From contig NC_080042.1 in assembly GCF_012489685.1 (NCBI RefSeq), positions 50,334,066 to 50,398,065 on the forward strand: DNA of 64,000 bases. Direction: 5' to 3'. Shown piece by piece: positions 1 through 10,943 of the stretch. Position 1 is the first letter of the stretch; every line of letters begins with the position of its first letter. The translations under genes were made by a program, and so were the position numbers. Origin of the DNA: Lotus japonicus (Eukaryota > Streptophyta > Magnoliopsida > Fabales > Fabaceae). The notes under the pieces are model-generated. The model was not told the origin of the DNA. It saw only the letters and a list, made by a program, of their open reading frames with translations, and did not search any database.

Positions 1-155
1 TAAAGATAGAGAGAAGAGAGAAGCACACAAGTATTTTATCCTGGTTCACTTGATAAATCCCTCAAGCTAATCCAGTCCACCCGTTAAGGTGATTTCTTCC
101 TTCTTAGAATGAAGGCAATCCACTAATCAGATAATTGTTACAACTGCACTTGAAA
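1..155 (-). repeat. 3' LTR, distal part, of the gag-only Sirevirus
   Basis: Bases 1-155 match 7976-8130 of the 5' LTR almost base for base. The match resumes at 4450, so the two pieces are one LTR interrupted by an insertion. The last five bases (TGAAA, 151-155) are the target site of that insertion and recur at 4445-4449. Confidence 0.9.
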
Positions 156-3100
156 TGTAAGACCCAAGTTTTAAGCTTAGAATAAGTGGAAGAGAATTCC
201 ATTTACGATTAGGTTTGACGTATCGTGAAGGGAAAACCTGAACAAGAGTTTATCGAATGGAATAAATTTATGAAGGAGAAAGTTCAGGAAAAGTCAAAGG
301 ATTGTATCGAAGTCGATTTAAGTTATAGCACGACTAATATTCGTTTTAAAACCTAGGACAAGAACCTTAGGAAATCAAACTGTGTTCCACCCTTGGAACA
401 CTGTAGGAATTTAGTCCAAAAATCTTCAGAGAAATGTTAGAACTTCTCTTTTTCCATATATCACAATCGTTTCGAGGCGAAACTCTAGAATCTACGAACG
501 TCCGATTCCAATCATCGGAAGTTTGCCGAAACCAAAACCCTGGTATTTCAAAACCCTAGAATCAACCGACAATGAAGACTTTTTCTATTCAGAGCTTCAA
601 ATGAAGATTCTACACGCGTACACCCATTTCTCTCGATGATTTCAATCTTTCTTCAGAAGGAAGTTTTCTATTCCGACATCCGATGCAAAAAGCAACTTAT
701 CGGGTAAAATAGTTTTACACCGACTTTGCATTAGTTACCAAAAATACAAGGAAACCTTTTCTTAGTTTTGGATTTATGTCGCCAAAACCTATCTTAGAAT
801 TCATGGAGAATGAAGCCGGAAAAATCAGATTCGCGAAACTTTCATTTTCCCGCGTTTTGCCAACCTCAATATATAGCATTAAAAACAAGCCTCGAAAACC
901 AAAAATCATACCGATATTTCTTTGAAGAATTAGAAGATTCAGCGGGGAGAATATCGTGTCTAGAATACCTTGGAATCAGTAGGAAGAATCGGAAATCACT
1001 CTCATATTTTTATCTTAACTCTATGAGCTAAATCCTCCGATATCTAAACAAATCTGTACCGGTTTACAAAATATCTTCTCAAAAATATCTTCACAAAATA
1101 TCTTCTCAAAATATCTTTGATAAATATCTATCCATCCTTATCCAATCTTTACAAAATATCTTCCATTTCATTCCCTATATATATATGTTGAAGCTTGAAA
1201 CAAAAACCTCACAAAACACAAAAACTCACCCATTTTCTCTCTTGAAGCCGCGAGTTTGCTAGGAGGAGGAGGAGAAGAGATTTTGTTAATTTCTTGCTGG
1301 ATCGTCGATTAAACAGTTGCTACTTCAAGGTTTCGAGGTATAGTCGCTTTTCCTTACCTCTGATCGTCTTTTTCCATAGCTTTTCTCTATGTCCTTCTGT
1401 GCTCATAGTTTTGAGGTTTTTGCAAAACTATCTTGAATACTTCATTTTTGATTCTAAACATCTTCCTTACGTGCCCAAGAGCACTTCTGTCGGATTAGTT
1501 TTTCCGTTATGTCGCCGGAACTCCGCCGGAATCAATTTCTGCTTAAAATACCCATTTTTAAGCAAAGTCTCAACCTTTGGGCTGAAAACTATCGCCTTAG
1601 CTTAGTGCTAGTAGGATTAGTTGTCATAATCGTCGTTAGTATCAACCCCATCTAATTTGTTTTTCGAAACTCTGATTTTGAAATTCTGAGCTGAAAATAA
1701 TGACCAAAATACCGCTGCGACAGTTTTCGATTCGATATTTTTTCTGAGAGTTTCCTTGGCCTAGATATCGCCTAAGAATACCTAGGAATCGATTTAGATC
1801 GAAGAAAAAGTTCGGAAACCCTATTTTACATAGTGGCCGAAACCTATTGCTTAGAGTACCGTGTCCAAAAATAATTTTTGGGTCTCTATGACCTGAGCCA
1901 TTGCGTAGCTCTTCCGATTGTCGAAATTTTGGCGCTGGTTTCGTGTCATTCCGAGTTCTGTAGCTCGAGTTATGCTCGTTTTAGCGAACGAGGTTATGTC
2001 GTCTATTCATGCTTAAAAATTGTACTCTGAAGCTTCTTAAGCTTTGTCTAACGCTAGTTAGTGTTATATTGACCGAATTGACTTGTTTTGATTGACCTTC
2101 GCTTCGTTTGCTCAAAGATTCGTTTGGAGGAACACTTAGAGCAGGAAAAGAGGATTGTGAAGGAGCCTTGCTTGAACACACTGGACGAGTTCGAGGTTAG
2201 GGCAACTTACTTGCTAGCTAATGCTTTGTAGGCGTCGATAAATTCGACTTGAATTATTGTTTATGCATATGAATTGTCTGGATTGAAAATGTTTTCTGAA
2301 GGCTTCGGCCGACATGGGAGATTAGGATTTATCGCATTGATATGTTGATAATTGACTCGCATGCTTAATTGTTAAATGGTTAACTATAGGCTATGTGATT
2401 ATTTGTTCACATGATATTTGGATTATATTGATTATATTGTGTCTTTCTATTACGCACTTGAATTGCTGACTATATTGAATATACCGTGCAATTGTGAGAA
2501 TGAGTGAGGAACGTCAAGATAGTGGATAACGGGTAGTTATGCCAGACTCCTGACGAGTTTTTGGATAAAGTTTGATGGGACGGACCGAGGTTCGTACCCT
2601 ATTATTGTTTTATGGATCGAGACCTTCTCAAAGGAAAATTGAGTTTGAAAATGATATTGGAAAAACCCCATTTGAATTCACGTAAGAACTTGGGTTGTTC
2701 TGTCTAAGGCAAGAAGGGCTTTTAATGAGGCATTGTGCCCGGCCAGCTTACTTGGGAACTTCTCGGGCCATTTCTTGGGTGATGATGGACCTTTTGTTTT
2801 GAGACCTTCTCCAGTGAATCATTGGAATTATGGGATCTTTGAAACTAATAGGATTAGAGACGAAACTTAAACAATTTCATAATGAACCTCCATAATGTAT
2901 TAAACAACCTCAAAACCCTTAATATAATGATAAAAGACTCAGACGGAAGTTTCGGGCTTGAACATTGAGTTTTGAAAATGAGAAGTGTCGTCGGATCCAG
3001 GTTTCTGGGGAAACCATTGTGCGCTGGCACTTTGCTCGATGAGCAAGTTTTATTGGTTGGCCAATCCAAGGGATAAGCCGGGGAACTAGTCGGTTCTGAG

Positions 3101-4444
3101 TATGTTGATACTCTTTTGCTCGTTGAGCTGTTTGTTTGGCCATTGAGATGGTGAGCCATGGTAAGTTGAAAGGTCACTGAGTGCGAGATGCATTCTTTTG
3201 CTCGTGGAGCAGTTTGGTTGGCCATCGAGACGGTGAGCCAAAGTGACTAGGAAAGTTACCAAGTGTGATTAGCACTTCTTTGTTTACCTTAGGGTATTGT
3301 AGAGACAATGTACTCTAGCTAGATACGCGTGCCTTGGTGAGGACGATTCGTTGTTTGGCTAACCATATTGCATTCATGCATACATTTCTTGGAAAGTGTG
3401 CTGCTTTCCGAAGGACGATCTCAGATCGGACTTCATTGGAGCGAGATGCTTCACAGGAGTGTGCAGCTTCATAGGAGCGAGATGCTTCACAGGAGTGTGC
3501 TACTTCACAGGAGTGTGCTACTTCACAGGAGTGTGCAGCTTCATAGGAGCGAGATGCTTCACAGGAGTGTGCTGCTTCACAGGAGCGTGCAGCTTCATAG
3601 GAGCGAGATGCTTCACAGGAGTGTGCTGCTTCACAGGAGCGAGATGCTTCATAAAAACGAGATGCTTTAGCGGAGCGAGATGCTTCGGGTCATCGTGAGG
3701 GTGACATTTTATCCGGATCATATTTTGAGCATGACATAGCATTTGCATACCATGCATTTAACTATATTCGTTGATATATTGCTTATCGAGTTTTCGAGAT
3801 ATAACTTATTGAACTGTTGAGATATTGAATATTGAATTTAGAAATCTGATAACATGTTATGTATATACCTTAGGGTAGACGATACAGAACTTATATGGAT
3901 ATATACAACCTATATATATATACCCCTTTATTCATCACATGTTGCTTGTATTATCTATTATATTCCGTGAGTTGACCCTAGCGCCTTGGCTTTGTGTGTA
4001 TGGTTGTGTTTGGGCGGTCGGCCTGCTGCCAGACGTCCAACCGCTGATTCAAGATGGTTCGTCGTTCGGGGAGGATCCTGAGCACAATGACTGCTACTGA
4101 GCCTTCGACGTGGACCCGGACTTCATGCATGATCGGATGAGGGTCGATGTTAGGAGTGTATTATATGGGGGGATTGTTTTCACAACTCTGATTGTCATTT
4201 CCCATTTGGGGCTGACTTATCTTCTTGAAAACTGTATTCATAAAACTCATGGCTCTGACCAAGGGATGAACTTATTCGCCTGCGGGCACTATCTCCAATC
4301 ACTTTATGTTTATTATCTTTGGGTTGAGTCTTCATTATGTTAAGTCTTATATTTGAAAAGAAAACGAAAAAAAAATATTTACGCATTTTCCGCACTATTG
4401 ATTTAAAGTCACTAAAGTGGCACCACCGAAATCGGGGTGTTACA
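156..4444 (+). mobile_element. Complete solo LTR, 4.29 kb, probably Ty3/gypsy
   Basis: The block starts TGTAAGACCC and ends GGGGTGTTACA (TG...CA with short inverted ends). It is flanked by the 5-bp duplication TGAAA at 151-155 and 4445-4449, and removing it restores the Sirevirus LTR around it. It has no gag or pol and no internal PBS or PPT, so it is a solo LTR left by LTR-LTR recombination. Such very long LTRs are known in plant Ty3/gypsy lineages (Tekay/Del-like, Ogre/Tat); I cannot assign the lineage without an internal domain. Open frames inside it are chance, including those in the 18-bp minisatellite. A related, 5'-truncated copy is at 26144-29354. Confidence 0.88.
3438..3689 (+). repeat. 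18-bp minisatellite, about 14 units, inside the solo LTR
   Basis: Units run in register from 3438, alternating mainly between GGAGCGAGATGCTTCACA and GGAGTGTGCAGCTTCATA, with point variants and two degenerate units at the right end. The period is a multiple of three, so long open frames appear on both strands; these are a repeat artefact. The related LTR at 26144-29354 has a different 36-bp array in the equivalent zone. Confidence 0.9.
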
Positions 4445-4449
4445 TGAAA

Positions 4450-5451
4450 CCTAAGGGTGACTAACAATACACTGACTTAGCTCACACTAAGATTCACTCT
4501 CTTAGTCTTCTCTAGGATCCGATCAACCTTGATCTCCTAAAGGAATCACCACTAAGATTCACTCTCTTAGTCTTCTTAAGGATACTGACCTACCCGGTCC
4601 CTTAAGGAAAATCAAACAACTGTTTGAGGTTGGTGTTTACAAAGGTTTGCTTCTAAATAAGCTGAGTGTAAACCAAATAAGAACAGATGAAGAAAGTAGA
4701 GGCTTGAATCTTTTCTTGTATTGCAGCTCTTGGTTTCTCTCTCTTAGCTTTCTTCTTTTCTTCAGCCTTTTATAGTCCAAGGTGCAAAGGATATTTCTGT
4801 TGAGAGAATATGACCGTTGGAGGGCATTTCTGGAACTTCCAGAACCTGCTGTGGCTGAACCTTGGTAGGTAGGCTTGTCAGAATAGTACACTGCTCTTGT
4901 ACTTCTTGATAGAGACATTTGCCTTTAACCAATGACATCTGATCAGTGTTATGCTTCGTGTTGGAACTTGTGAAGCTTGGTGATCAGAGTCAGAGGGATG
5001 CTTGGATCCTCTAACCTTCGTAACTTCTGCTTCTGGACCTTCAGAGCTTCTGGACCTTCAGAGCCTCTGGTCCCTCAGAGCTTCTGGTCTTCAGATCTTC
5101 TGATCCTCAGATCTTCTGATCCTCTGATCTTCTGATCCTCAGATCCTCTGATCCTCTGATCCTCTGATCTTCAGATCCTCTGATCCTCAGATCCTCTTAT
5201 CTTCAGATCTTCTGATCTTCAGATCCTCTGATCTTCAGATCTTCAGATCCTCTGATCCTCAGATCCTCTGATCTTCAGATCTTCTGATCTTCAGAACTTC
5301 TGACGAATATATCTTCTGGTGTCAGAATCAGAACCTGTTTGTCAAAACACTCAAGACAAACATTAGAGTATCATAGTTGTTCATCCACAAATAAATACTT
5401 GTTATCATCAAAACATAGAGTTGTACCACATGACCAAATCTTGATCTTACA
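4450..5451 (-). repeat. 3' LTR, proximal part, of the gag-only Sirevirus
   Basis: This continues the LTR interrupted at 155 and matches 8128-9140 closely; I saw only a few substitutions outside the minisatellite. It ends at 5451 with TTACA, the reverse complement of the LTR start TGTAA. The polypurine tract follows directly. Confidence 0.9.
5034..5310 (-). repeat. GATC-rich minisatellite in Sirevirus LTR
   Basis: The stretch is built from short imperfect units such as TCTTCAGA, TCCTCTGA and TCCTCAGA with GATC at most joints. The same array recurs in the partner LTR at 8705-8990, with a slightly different unit order, and in the solo LTR around 22255-22390 on the other strand. It is therefore a property of the LTR family. 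Confidence 0.85.
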
Positions 5452-5466
5452 ATCTCCCCCTTTTTG
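5452..5466 (-). other. Polypurine tract of the gag-only Sirevirus
   Basis: Read on the minus strand this is AAAAAGGGGGAGAT, directly before the TGTAAG start of the 3' LTR. That is the usual place for plus-strand DNA priming. Further C-rich copies on the plus strand (near 5620, 5710 and 5780) are extra PPT-like motifs, a Sirevirus habit. Confidence 0.8.
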
Positions 5467-5784
5467 ATGATGACAAAACCATGTATTTTGATGAACAACT
5501 CTAAACAAATAAACTGAATACACTCAGAGTATAAGGTATCAGAGTTAAAACTTATCCTGATGTGTATAGTTTATCTTGCTCCTTCTGAATCCAAGACTCG
5601 TGCTTGATTCTGAGCTAAGCTCCCCCTGAATCTAATACTTAATATCAACGTTAGTAATATCTAGATTCTGAGCTAAATAATATAGGAGTTGTCAAGATAC
5701 TATAAGTTCTCCCCCTTTTTGTCATAAGCAAAAAGAATGAAGGGGAAAAAAAAATAGTAAGAGCATAAGACGAAATACTCCCCC

Positions 5785-6130
5785 TCAGAAGGAATACCAA
5801 GGGATACTTGGCTGCTGATTAGTATATCTTCTTATGAGAGCAGAAGTGTCAAAGTCCAGAGGTTCTGGTGACATCTCCATTCGGGAAAAATTTCCATCTT
5901 CAGATGCTTCAGAATGAGAAGCTATGAACCTACTCTTCTTCTGATGACGCAAGTCAGAAGTTGTAGTAGCATCTTCTGATGTTGTTGCTTCTGGTTTGAC
6001 AAGTTTTGAGTCTTTGTTTCTATCTGAAACAGTCATGCTCATCTCTACAAGCTTTTTCAGCTAGCTTTGACTTGACCAAATCTTACTCTACTGATGCCTC
6101 CAAGATTAACTTCACCTTCAGGTTCAAGTT
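5785..6130 (-). pseudogene. Pol linker remnant in the gag-only Sirevirus
   Basis: A short minus-strand frame (5785-6042, 85 residues) and the bases just upstream resemble the acidic linker between integrase and reverse transcriptase in the fuller relative. The shared pieces are SKL-EK, VSD-K and KKSR-like strings found near 36000-36180. It sits immediately beside sequence from the gag/protease boundary (6100-6300, like 37320-37500), so protease and integrase were removed by one internal deletion and the rest of pol by another. Frame is not kept. It has no function of its own that I can see. Confidence 0.5.
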
Positions 6131-6312
6131 TTGGATCTTGGGACATATGCCTTTCTCCCGTCATGTGTTGCCTGCATCCACTGTCCAGGTTCCATGGTTG
6201 GAGTTTCGATGGACCTATTGAAGATATCTGCAACATATATAATCTTATCCCTAGGTACCCACTTTCTGGGTCCTTTCTTGTTAGTTAGCCCAGAAGTTCT
6301 GACAACTTTGGG

Positions 6313-7782
6313 TCATTCAACAGGATAATATAAAGGAATTTGAGCATGATATTTTGACATTGAGAAAGTTCCTTTCTTAAGAGATGATGGAGCAACTTCA
6401 GAAGGTTTAGAATGACCAATGTCATATATTCCATTTCTGCTTACGCCATAGATCATTGAAGCCATTAAGCTTCTGTCTACGCTTTTAGCCAGGAATCTTT
6501 GAAAAGACTTTTCATACTTAGACTCATTTCTACAATCAGAGGCATCACAAGCAACAATTTCTTCTAACTTAGCAATCTGGTTCTTAAGCACAGAGTTAGA
6601 ATTTACCAAAGCATGATTATCATTTTTCAAATCCGAAATAATTTTCTCATGTTCAGAAGGAGTCTTAGTAGCAGCAGATAAGTCCTTTTTCAACTTTTTA
6701 TGCTTAGACAATAAAGAGTTATACTTATCCATGATATCAGACAAAGCATGTTTCAGTTCAGAGGTTGAGAAAGAAGCGAATACCTCATTTTCATCGTATG
6801 AGTTAGGATCTCCTTCTGATTCTGAGTCAGAGTCAACAGCTCCCTTTGACTCTGCTTCTTTGTCTTTGACAATAGCCATGAGTCCTTGGACTTCACCATC
6901 AGAGTCAACATCCTCTGACTCTGATTCATCAAATGTCACCATCAGACTTTTCTTTGGTTTGAAATGCTTCTTTGACTTTTTGTCCTTTGATGAGCCTTTG
7001 TATTTGCTCTGCCTGTGCTTCCAGATGCAGTTGAGCTTTCTGGATATCAGAGTCAGCTCATTTTCATCAGAATATTCTGATGCTTCTTTAGATTCTTCTG
7101 CTCCAGCTTGGAGAGCTTTTGACTTCTCAGATTTAGCCTTCTCAGAGCGCTTCAGCTCATGACATTTCAGTATGCTGGTGAGTTCTTCTAAACTCATATG
7201 CTCAACATCTCTTGTGAGCTCTATTGAAGTCACCAAGGGCATCCAGCTTTCAGGAAGACATCTGATGACCCTTATGACATGATCTTTAGTTGTGTAGCTC
7301 TTGTTGAGAGGTCGTATTCCAGCTACGAGCAACTGAAATCTGGAAAACATATCCTCAATGGATTCGTTAGGTTCCATGATGAAGGATTCATATTTCTGGA
7401 TCAAGGACAGCGCCTTTGATTCTTTCACCTTCTTGTTTCCTTCATGTGTCATCTTTAAGGAATCAAGGATACACTTAGCGGAATCACGATCAGTAATTTT
7501 CTCATATTCTTCATATGAAATGGCACTTTGCAGAATAGATCTTGATCTGTGATGATCTCTGAACTCCTTCTTTTGATCTTCACTCATCTTCTTCCTTGGG
7601 ATCTTTACACCATGTTCATCGACAGGAGGGGTGTAGCCATCAACAACAAAGTCCCAGAGATCAGGATCAAAGCCAAGAAAGAAGCTTTTGATTCTGTCTT
7701 TCCAGAAATCAAATCTCTGACCATCAAAGATAGGTGGTCTTGCACTGTATTGATATTTGCTTGTAGTAGTGGTGGAATTCAT
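6313..7782 (-). pseudogene. Sirevirus gag without zinc knuckle
   Basis: The frame has 489 codons and begins MNSTTTTSKYQYSARPPIFD. It carries the retrotransposon gag core (copia UBN2-type domain) with YEEYEKITDRD around residue 95 and the motif ESIEDMFSRFQLLVAGIRPL near residue 145. A Ser/Glu/Asp-rich tail and a coiled-coil stretch with SLLSKHKKLKKDLSA near residue 350 follow. Compared with the 636-residue gag at 37327-39237 it lacks the segment with the CCHC knuckle: there CFECKESGHYKSDC lies between the Lys-rich linker and the acidic tail, while here the two flanks are fused. A stop after residue 489 cuts off the C-terminal part, which can still be read behind it down to about 6140. It probably formed a capsid-like protein once; RNA packaging without the knuckle is doubtful. 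Confidence 0.8.
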
Positions 7783-7842
7783 GAGTTTTTCACACTGGCC
7801 CGGATCTACTGAACACTGTTAAGTGTGGTAATCAGAACTTGC

Positions 7843-7856
7843 GCTCTGATACCAAT
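7843..7856 (-). other. Primer-binding site, initiator tRNA-Met type
   Basis: The minus strand reads ATTGGTATCAGAGC directly after the LTR end (...CACCTTCA). TGGTATCAGAGC is the standard plant iMet PBS of copia elements. Confidence 0.88.
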
Positions 7857-9140
7857 TGAAGGTGTGAAAAACGACTAGAAGGGGGGGGGGTTGAATAGAG
7901 TTTTGAATATAAAACTTTCCCCTTAAGATTTAAAGTAAATCTTTTCGGTTTCTCTGAGATAGAAGGTGCAGCGGATAAAGATAGAGAGAAGAGAGAAGCA
8001 CACAAGTATTTTATCCTGGTTCACTTGATAAATCCCTCAAGCTAATCCAGTCCACCCGTTAAGGTGATTTCTTCCTTCTTAGAATGAAGGCAATCCACTA
8101 ATCAGATAATTGTTACAACTGCACTTGAAACCTACAAGTGACTAACAATACACTGACTTAGCTCACACTAAGATTCACTCTCTTAGTCTTCTCTAGGATC
8201 CGATCAACCTTGATCTCCTAAAGGAATCACCACTAAGATTCACTCTCTTAGTCTTCTTAAGGATACTGACCTACCCGGTCCCTTAAGGAAAATCAAACAA
8301 CTGTTTGAGGTTGGTGTTTACAAAGGTTTGCTTCTAAATAAGCTGAGTGTAAACCAAATAAGAACAGATGAAGAAAGTAGAGGCTTGAATCTTTTCTTGT
8401 ATTGCAGCTCTTGGTTTCTCTCTCTTAGCTTTCTTCTTTTCTTCAGCCTGTTATAGTCCAAGGTGCAAAGGATATTTCTGTTGAGAGAATATGACCGTTG
8501 GAGGGCATTTCTGGAACTTCCAGAACCTGCTGTGGCTGAACCTTGGTAGGTAGGCTTATCAGAATAGTACACTGCTCTTGTACTTCTTGATAGAGACATT
8601 TGCCTTTAACCAATGACATCTGATCAGAGTTATGCTTCGTGTTGGAACTTGTAAAGCTTGGTGATCAGAGTCAGAGGGATGCTTGGATCCTCTAACCTTC
8701 GTAACTTCTGCTTCTGGACCTTCAGAGCTTCTGGACCTTCAGAGCCTCTGGTCCCTCAGAGCTTCTGGTCTTCAGATCTTCTGATCCTCAGATCTTCTAA
8801 TCTTCTGATCCTCTGATCCTCAGATCCTCTGATCCTCTGATCCTCTGATCTTCAGATCCTCTGATCCTCAGATCCTCTTATCTTCAGATCTTCTGATCTT
8901 CAGATCCTCTGATCTTCAGATCTTCTGATCTTCAGATCCTCTGATCCTCAGATCCTCTGATCTTCAGATCTTCTGATCTTCAGAACTTCTGACGAATATA
9001 TCTTCTGGTGTCAGAATCAGAACCTGTTTGTCAAAACACTCAAGACAAACATTAGAGTATCATAGTTGTTCATCCACAAATAAATACTTGTTATCATCAA
9101 AACATAGAGTTGTACCACATGACCAAATCTTGATCTTACA
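7857..9140 (-). repeat. 5' LTR of the gag-only Sirevirus
   Basis: On the minus strand the LTR starts TGTAAGATCAAG at 9140 and ends CACCTTCA at 7857, 1284 bp in all. It contains the GATC-rich minisatellite (8705-8990). The open frame at 8318-8599 recurs in the other copies (4637-4918 and 22579-22824); it is shared LTR sequence rather than a gene. Confidence 0.9.
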
Positions 9141-10317
9141 TGATCATCTACAAGAAGTTAGCTGTTAATTTTCTTCTCTTCTGCATTCATATTTTGTTAT
9201 TGAAATCCTTCATATGTATTGCAGTATTTTTTTTGGATTGATCATGTGCAGGAAGTAAGTTGTTCAATTTATTACACTAATCTTGATTTTCTGTGACTTT
9301 GAATGCAGAGACTGCGGGAAGCAGTTCTATTTGGGTAAGTGACAACTTAATTTAGATGACATTGTTCTTTTTAAATGTGTTGCCCTTCAAATTCAATTTC
9401 TACACTAATCTTGATTTTCTGTGACTTTCCAGATATATATGTTTCACTTAATAGTTTGTTATATATACCTTGGAAATTTTTCAATTAGTAATTGATATTC
9501 AAATATTCAAATACTTTTTAAAAAGAAAAAAAAAATTATTTGAGATAGTAGTTATTTTCTCCTTCATTCCAATCCTTTATGATGTCTTTATTTTTTGACT
9601 TTTTTTCACGTGTTAAATTAACCAGACCCCCAATCTGAACACTTCTCTCTCCCCAACGTAAGCTGCACTCAGACATTAAACACAACTCTATTCCCATCAT
9701 CCCTTTCCCCTAACCAACTCCATCACGCGTGATGCTTCTCCCTAAATATGGCGATTTTTTATCCTGTGGATGTTTACTCGAGGTGGCCATTTATTATTAT
9801 TCCAGCTGCCCCTCAACCTTACCCGAGGTGAGTTTTCGGAACTCTAAATCCCTAATTGATTTCATTGAACCCTAATTCGAATTTGGGGGTGCTACCATCC
9901 TCTCTCTAATTCCCCTATTTAAGGACCATCTATGTTGTTGAATCTATCATCCTCTGCCTCTTATTTCCTCATATATGTTTTGCGTTATTTCTCCATGGCT
10001 ATGAAGGTTGATGATGTTTTAGCTGTGAACCCTTCAAAGGACTCTGAATTCGTTAATTTTGTTTTTAGTTGGAATTATTGGTTATTGATTTTTATTTATT
10101 TAGCAACCTTTTACTTCAGATATTTTTGGGATTCTTACTAGATCCAGTGGCGAGCAATAATTTGAAAATGATGGAGAACTACAAAAGCAAATTACAATCG
10201 AGCTTTATCAGTAGGGGTGAGGAGGCATTCATACTTTTTTAAACTTATTGATTTTTTACTCATTATGCATTACGTATTAAATTTATATACTGTTTTAACA
10301 TGTTTTGTGCATATCAG
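9141..10317 (+). other. Helitron interior, no firm gene
   Basis: Nothing here is securely recognised. A possible leader-like stretch with an ATG at 9748 runs 27 codons to a GTGAGT donor at 9828, and a short open frame lies at 9932-10141. The duplicated phrase CACTAATCTTGATTTTCTG occurs near 9275 and 9402. It may be the upstream exons of the RPA-like gene or a captured host fragment. Confidence 0.3.
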
Positions 10318-10943
10318 GGAGACCTAGCATTCAAAATGTGTATGGAGCTACAAAGATCCTGTTTAATCCTGATGTTGAGGAGGCAGCTCCACTTCGTGAA
10401 AGGTGATTTATTGTTGAAAGTGTTGGTTCTCATTTGTTGTCCAGTATAACTACTGAAATTGTCATATTTTCCTTGCAGGATTTTTTTGAACTGAATGACC
10501 CTGCATCCCAGGTCTTGAGTTAGCTACAAGACTCTTGCAAAGTTCCCGTTGCCGAAGATTTCTTGAACCTTACCGAAGGGAAGACAATTGAGCAGATAAA
10601 AGATTTATCAGAGGTATTTTTTTGTACATTAAAGTTAATTGTATTATTTTTATTAATTCTGAATATGCTGACATTATTTTTCCTAAACTGTTTCTATTTA
10701 ATTGTTTCATGTCTCTCTATACACAACAAAATAACTGTATCATTATCATGTCTCTTTATATTGTAGAAAAAGAGTGTTGGTGATGACTCTGCTGGAGCTT
10801 CCCAAGATTCTGAAACTGGTAAAGAGGCTGAATTGAATATCTCTGTTGAATGCCAGATTTCCCCTCACTCCCAGCGTCCATCACCCCCTGATGCTGAAGT
10901 TGTTGGAAACTCAGTTGCTGGCAAGAAACCTCTGAATCTCTGA
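10318..10943 (+). pseudogene. RPA70-like DNA-binding protein fragment (Helitron-borne)
   Basis: Three exon-like pieces can be read. The first (10318-10402, after an ATATCAG acceptor) gives IQNVYGATKILFNPDVEE, the phrasing seen in plant RPA 70-kDa-like proteins. The second (from 10479, after TTGCAG) gives FELNDPASQV, then an in-frame TAG, then EDFLNLTEGKTIEQIKDLSE. The third (10769-10943, after TTGTAG) ends with KKPLNL and a stop. RPA-like proteins bind single-stranded DNA through OB folds, and plant Helitrons often carry one beside RepHel. The N-terminal OB folds are absent, exon 2 has a nonsense codon and the exon 1/2 phase does not join cleanly. Family assignment rests on remembered motif wording and is moderately sure. 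Confidence 0.6.

Larger units (their letters stand above)
1..9140 (-). mobile_element. Gag-only Sirevirus derivative (TR-GAG type), left end outside window
   Basis: This is a Ty1/copia element read on the minus strand. The 5' LTR is at 7857-9140, the primer-binding site at 7843-7856, a gag reading frame at 6313-7782, a short pol remnant near 5785-6130, a polypurine tract at 5452-5466, and the 3' LTR at 4450-5451 plus 1-155. Protease, integrase, reverse transcriptase and RNase H are missing, so it could move only with enzymes from another element such as the relative at 29355-40516. The two LTRs are almost identical outside their minisatellite, which suggests a recent insertion. About 120 bases of the 3' LTR lie before the window, judged from the 5' LTR, so the target-site duplication cannot be checked. 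The 3' LTR was later split by a solo LTR (156-4444). Confidence 0.85.

Noticed and set aside
3438..3689. CRISPR-like array
   Set aside because: Units are contiguous with no unique spacers, and the DNA is plant nuclear.
3368..3757. Overlapping 100- and 79-codon frames on both strands with repeated LHRS or TGVC strings
   Set aside because: They are the translation of an 18-bp minisatellite inside a solo LTR; the period keeps all frames open.
4637..4918. 93-codon frame beginning MSLSRSTRAVYYSDKPTYQG
   Set aside because: It recurs in every LTR of this Sirevirus subfamily (8318-8599, 22579-22824) on the strand of the LTR; shared LTR sequence explains it.
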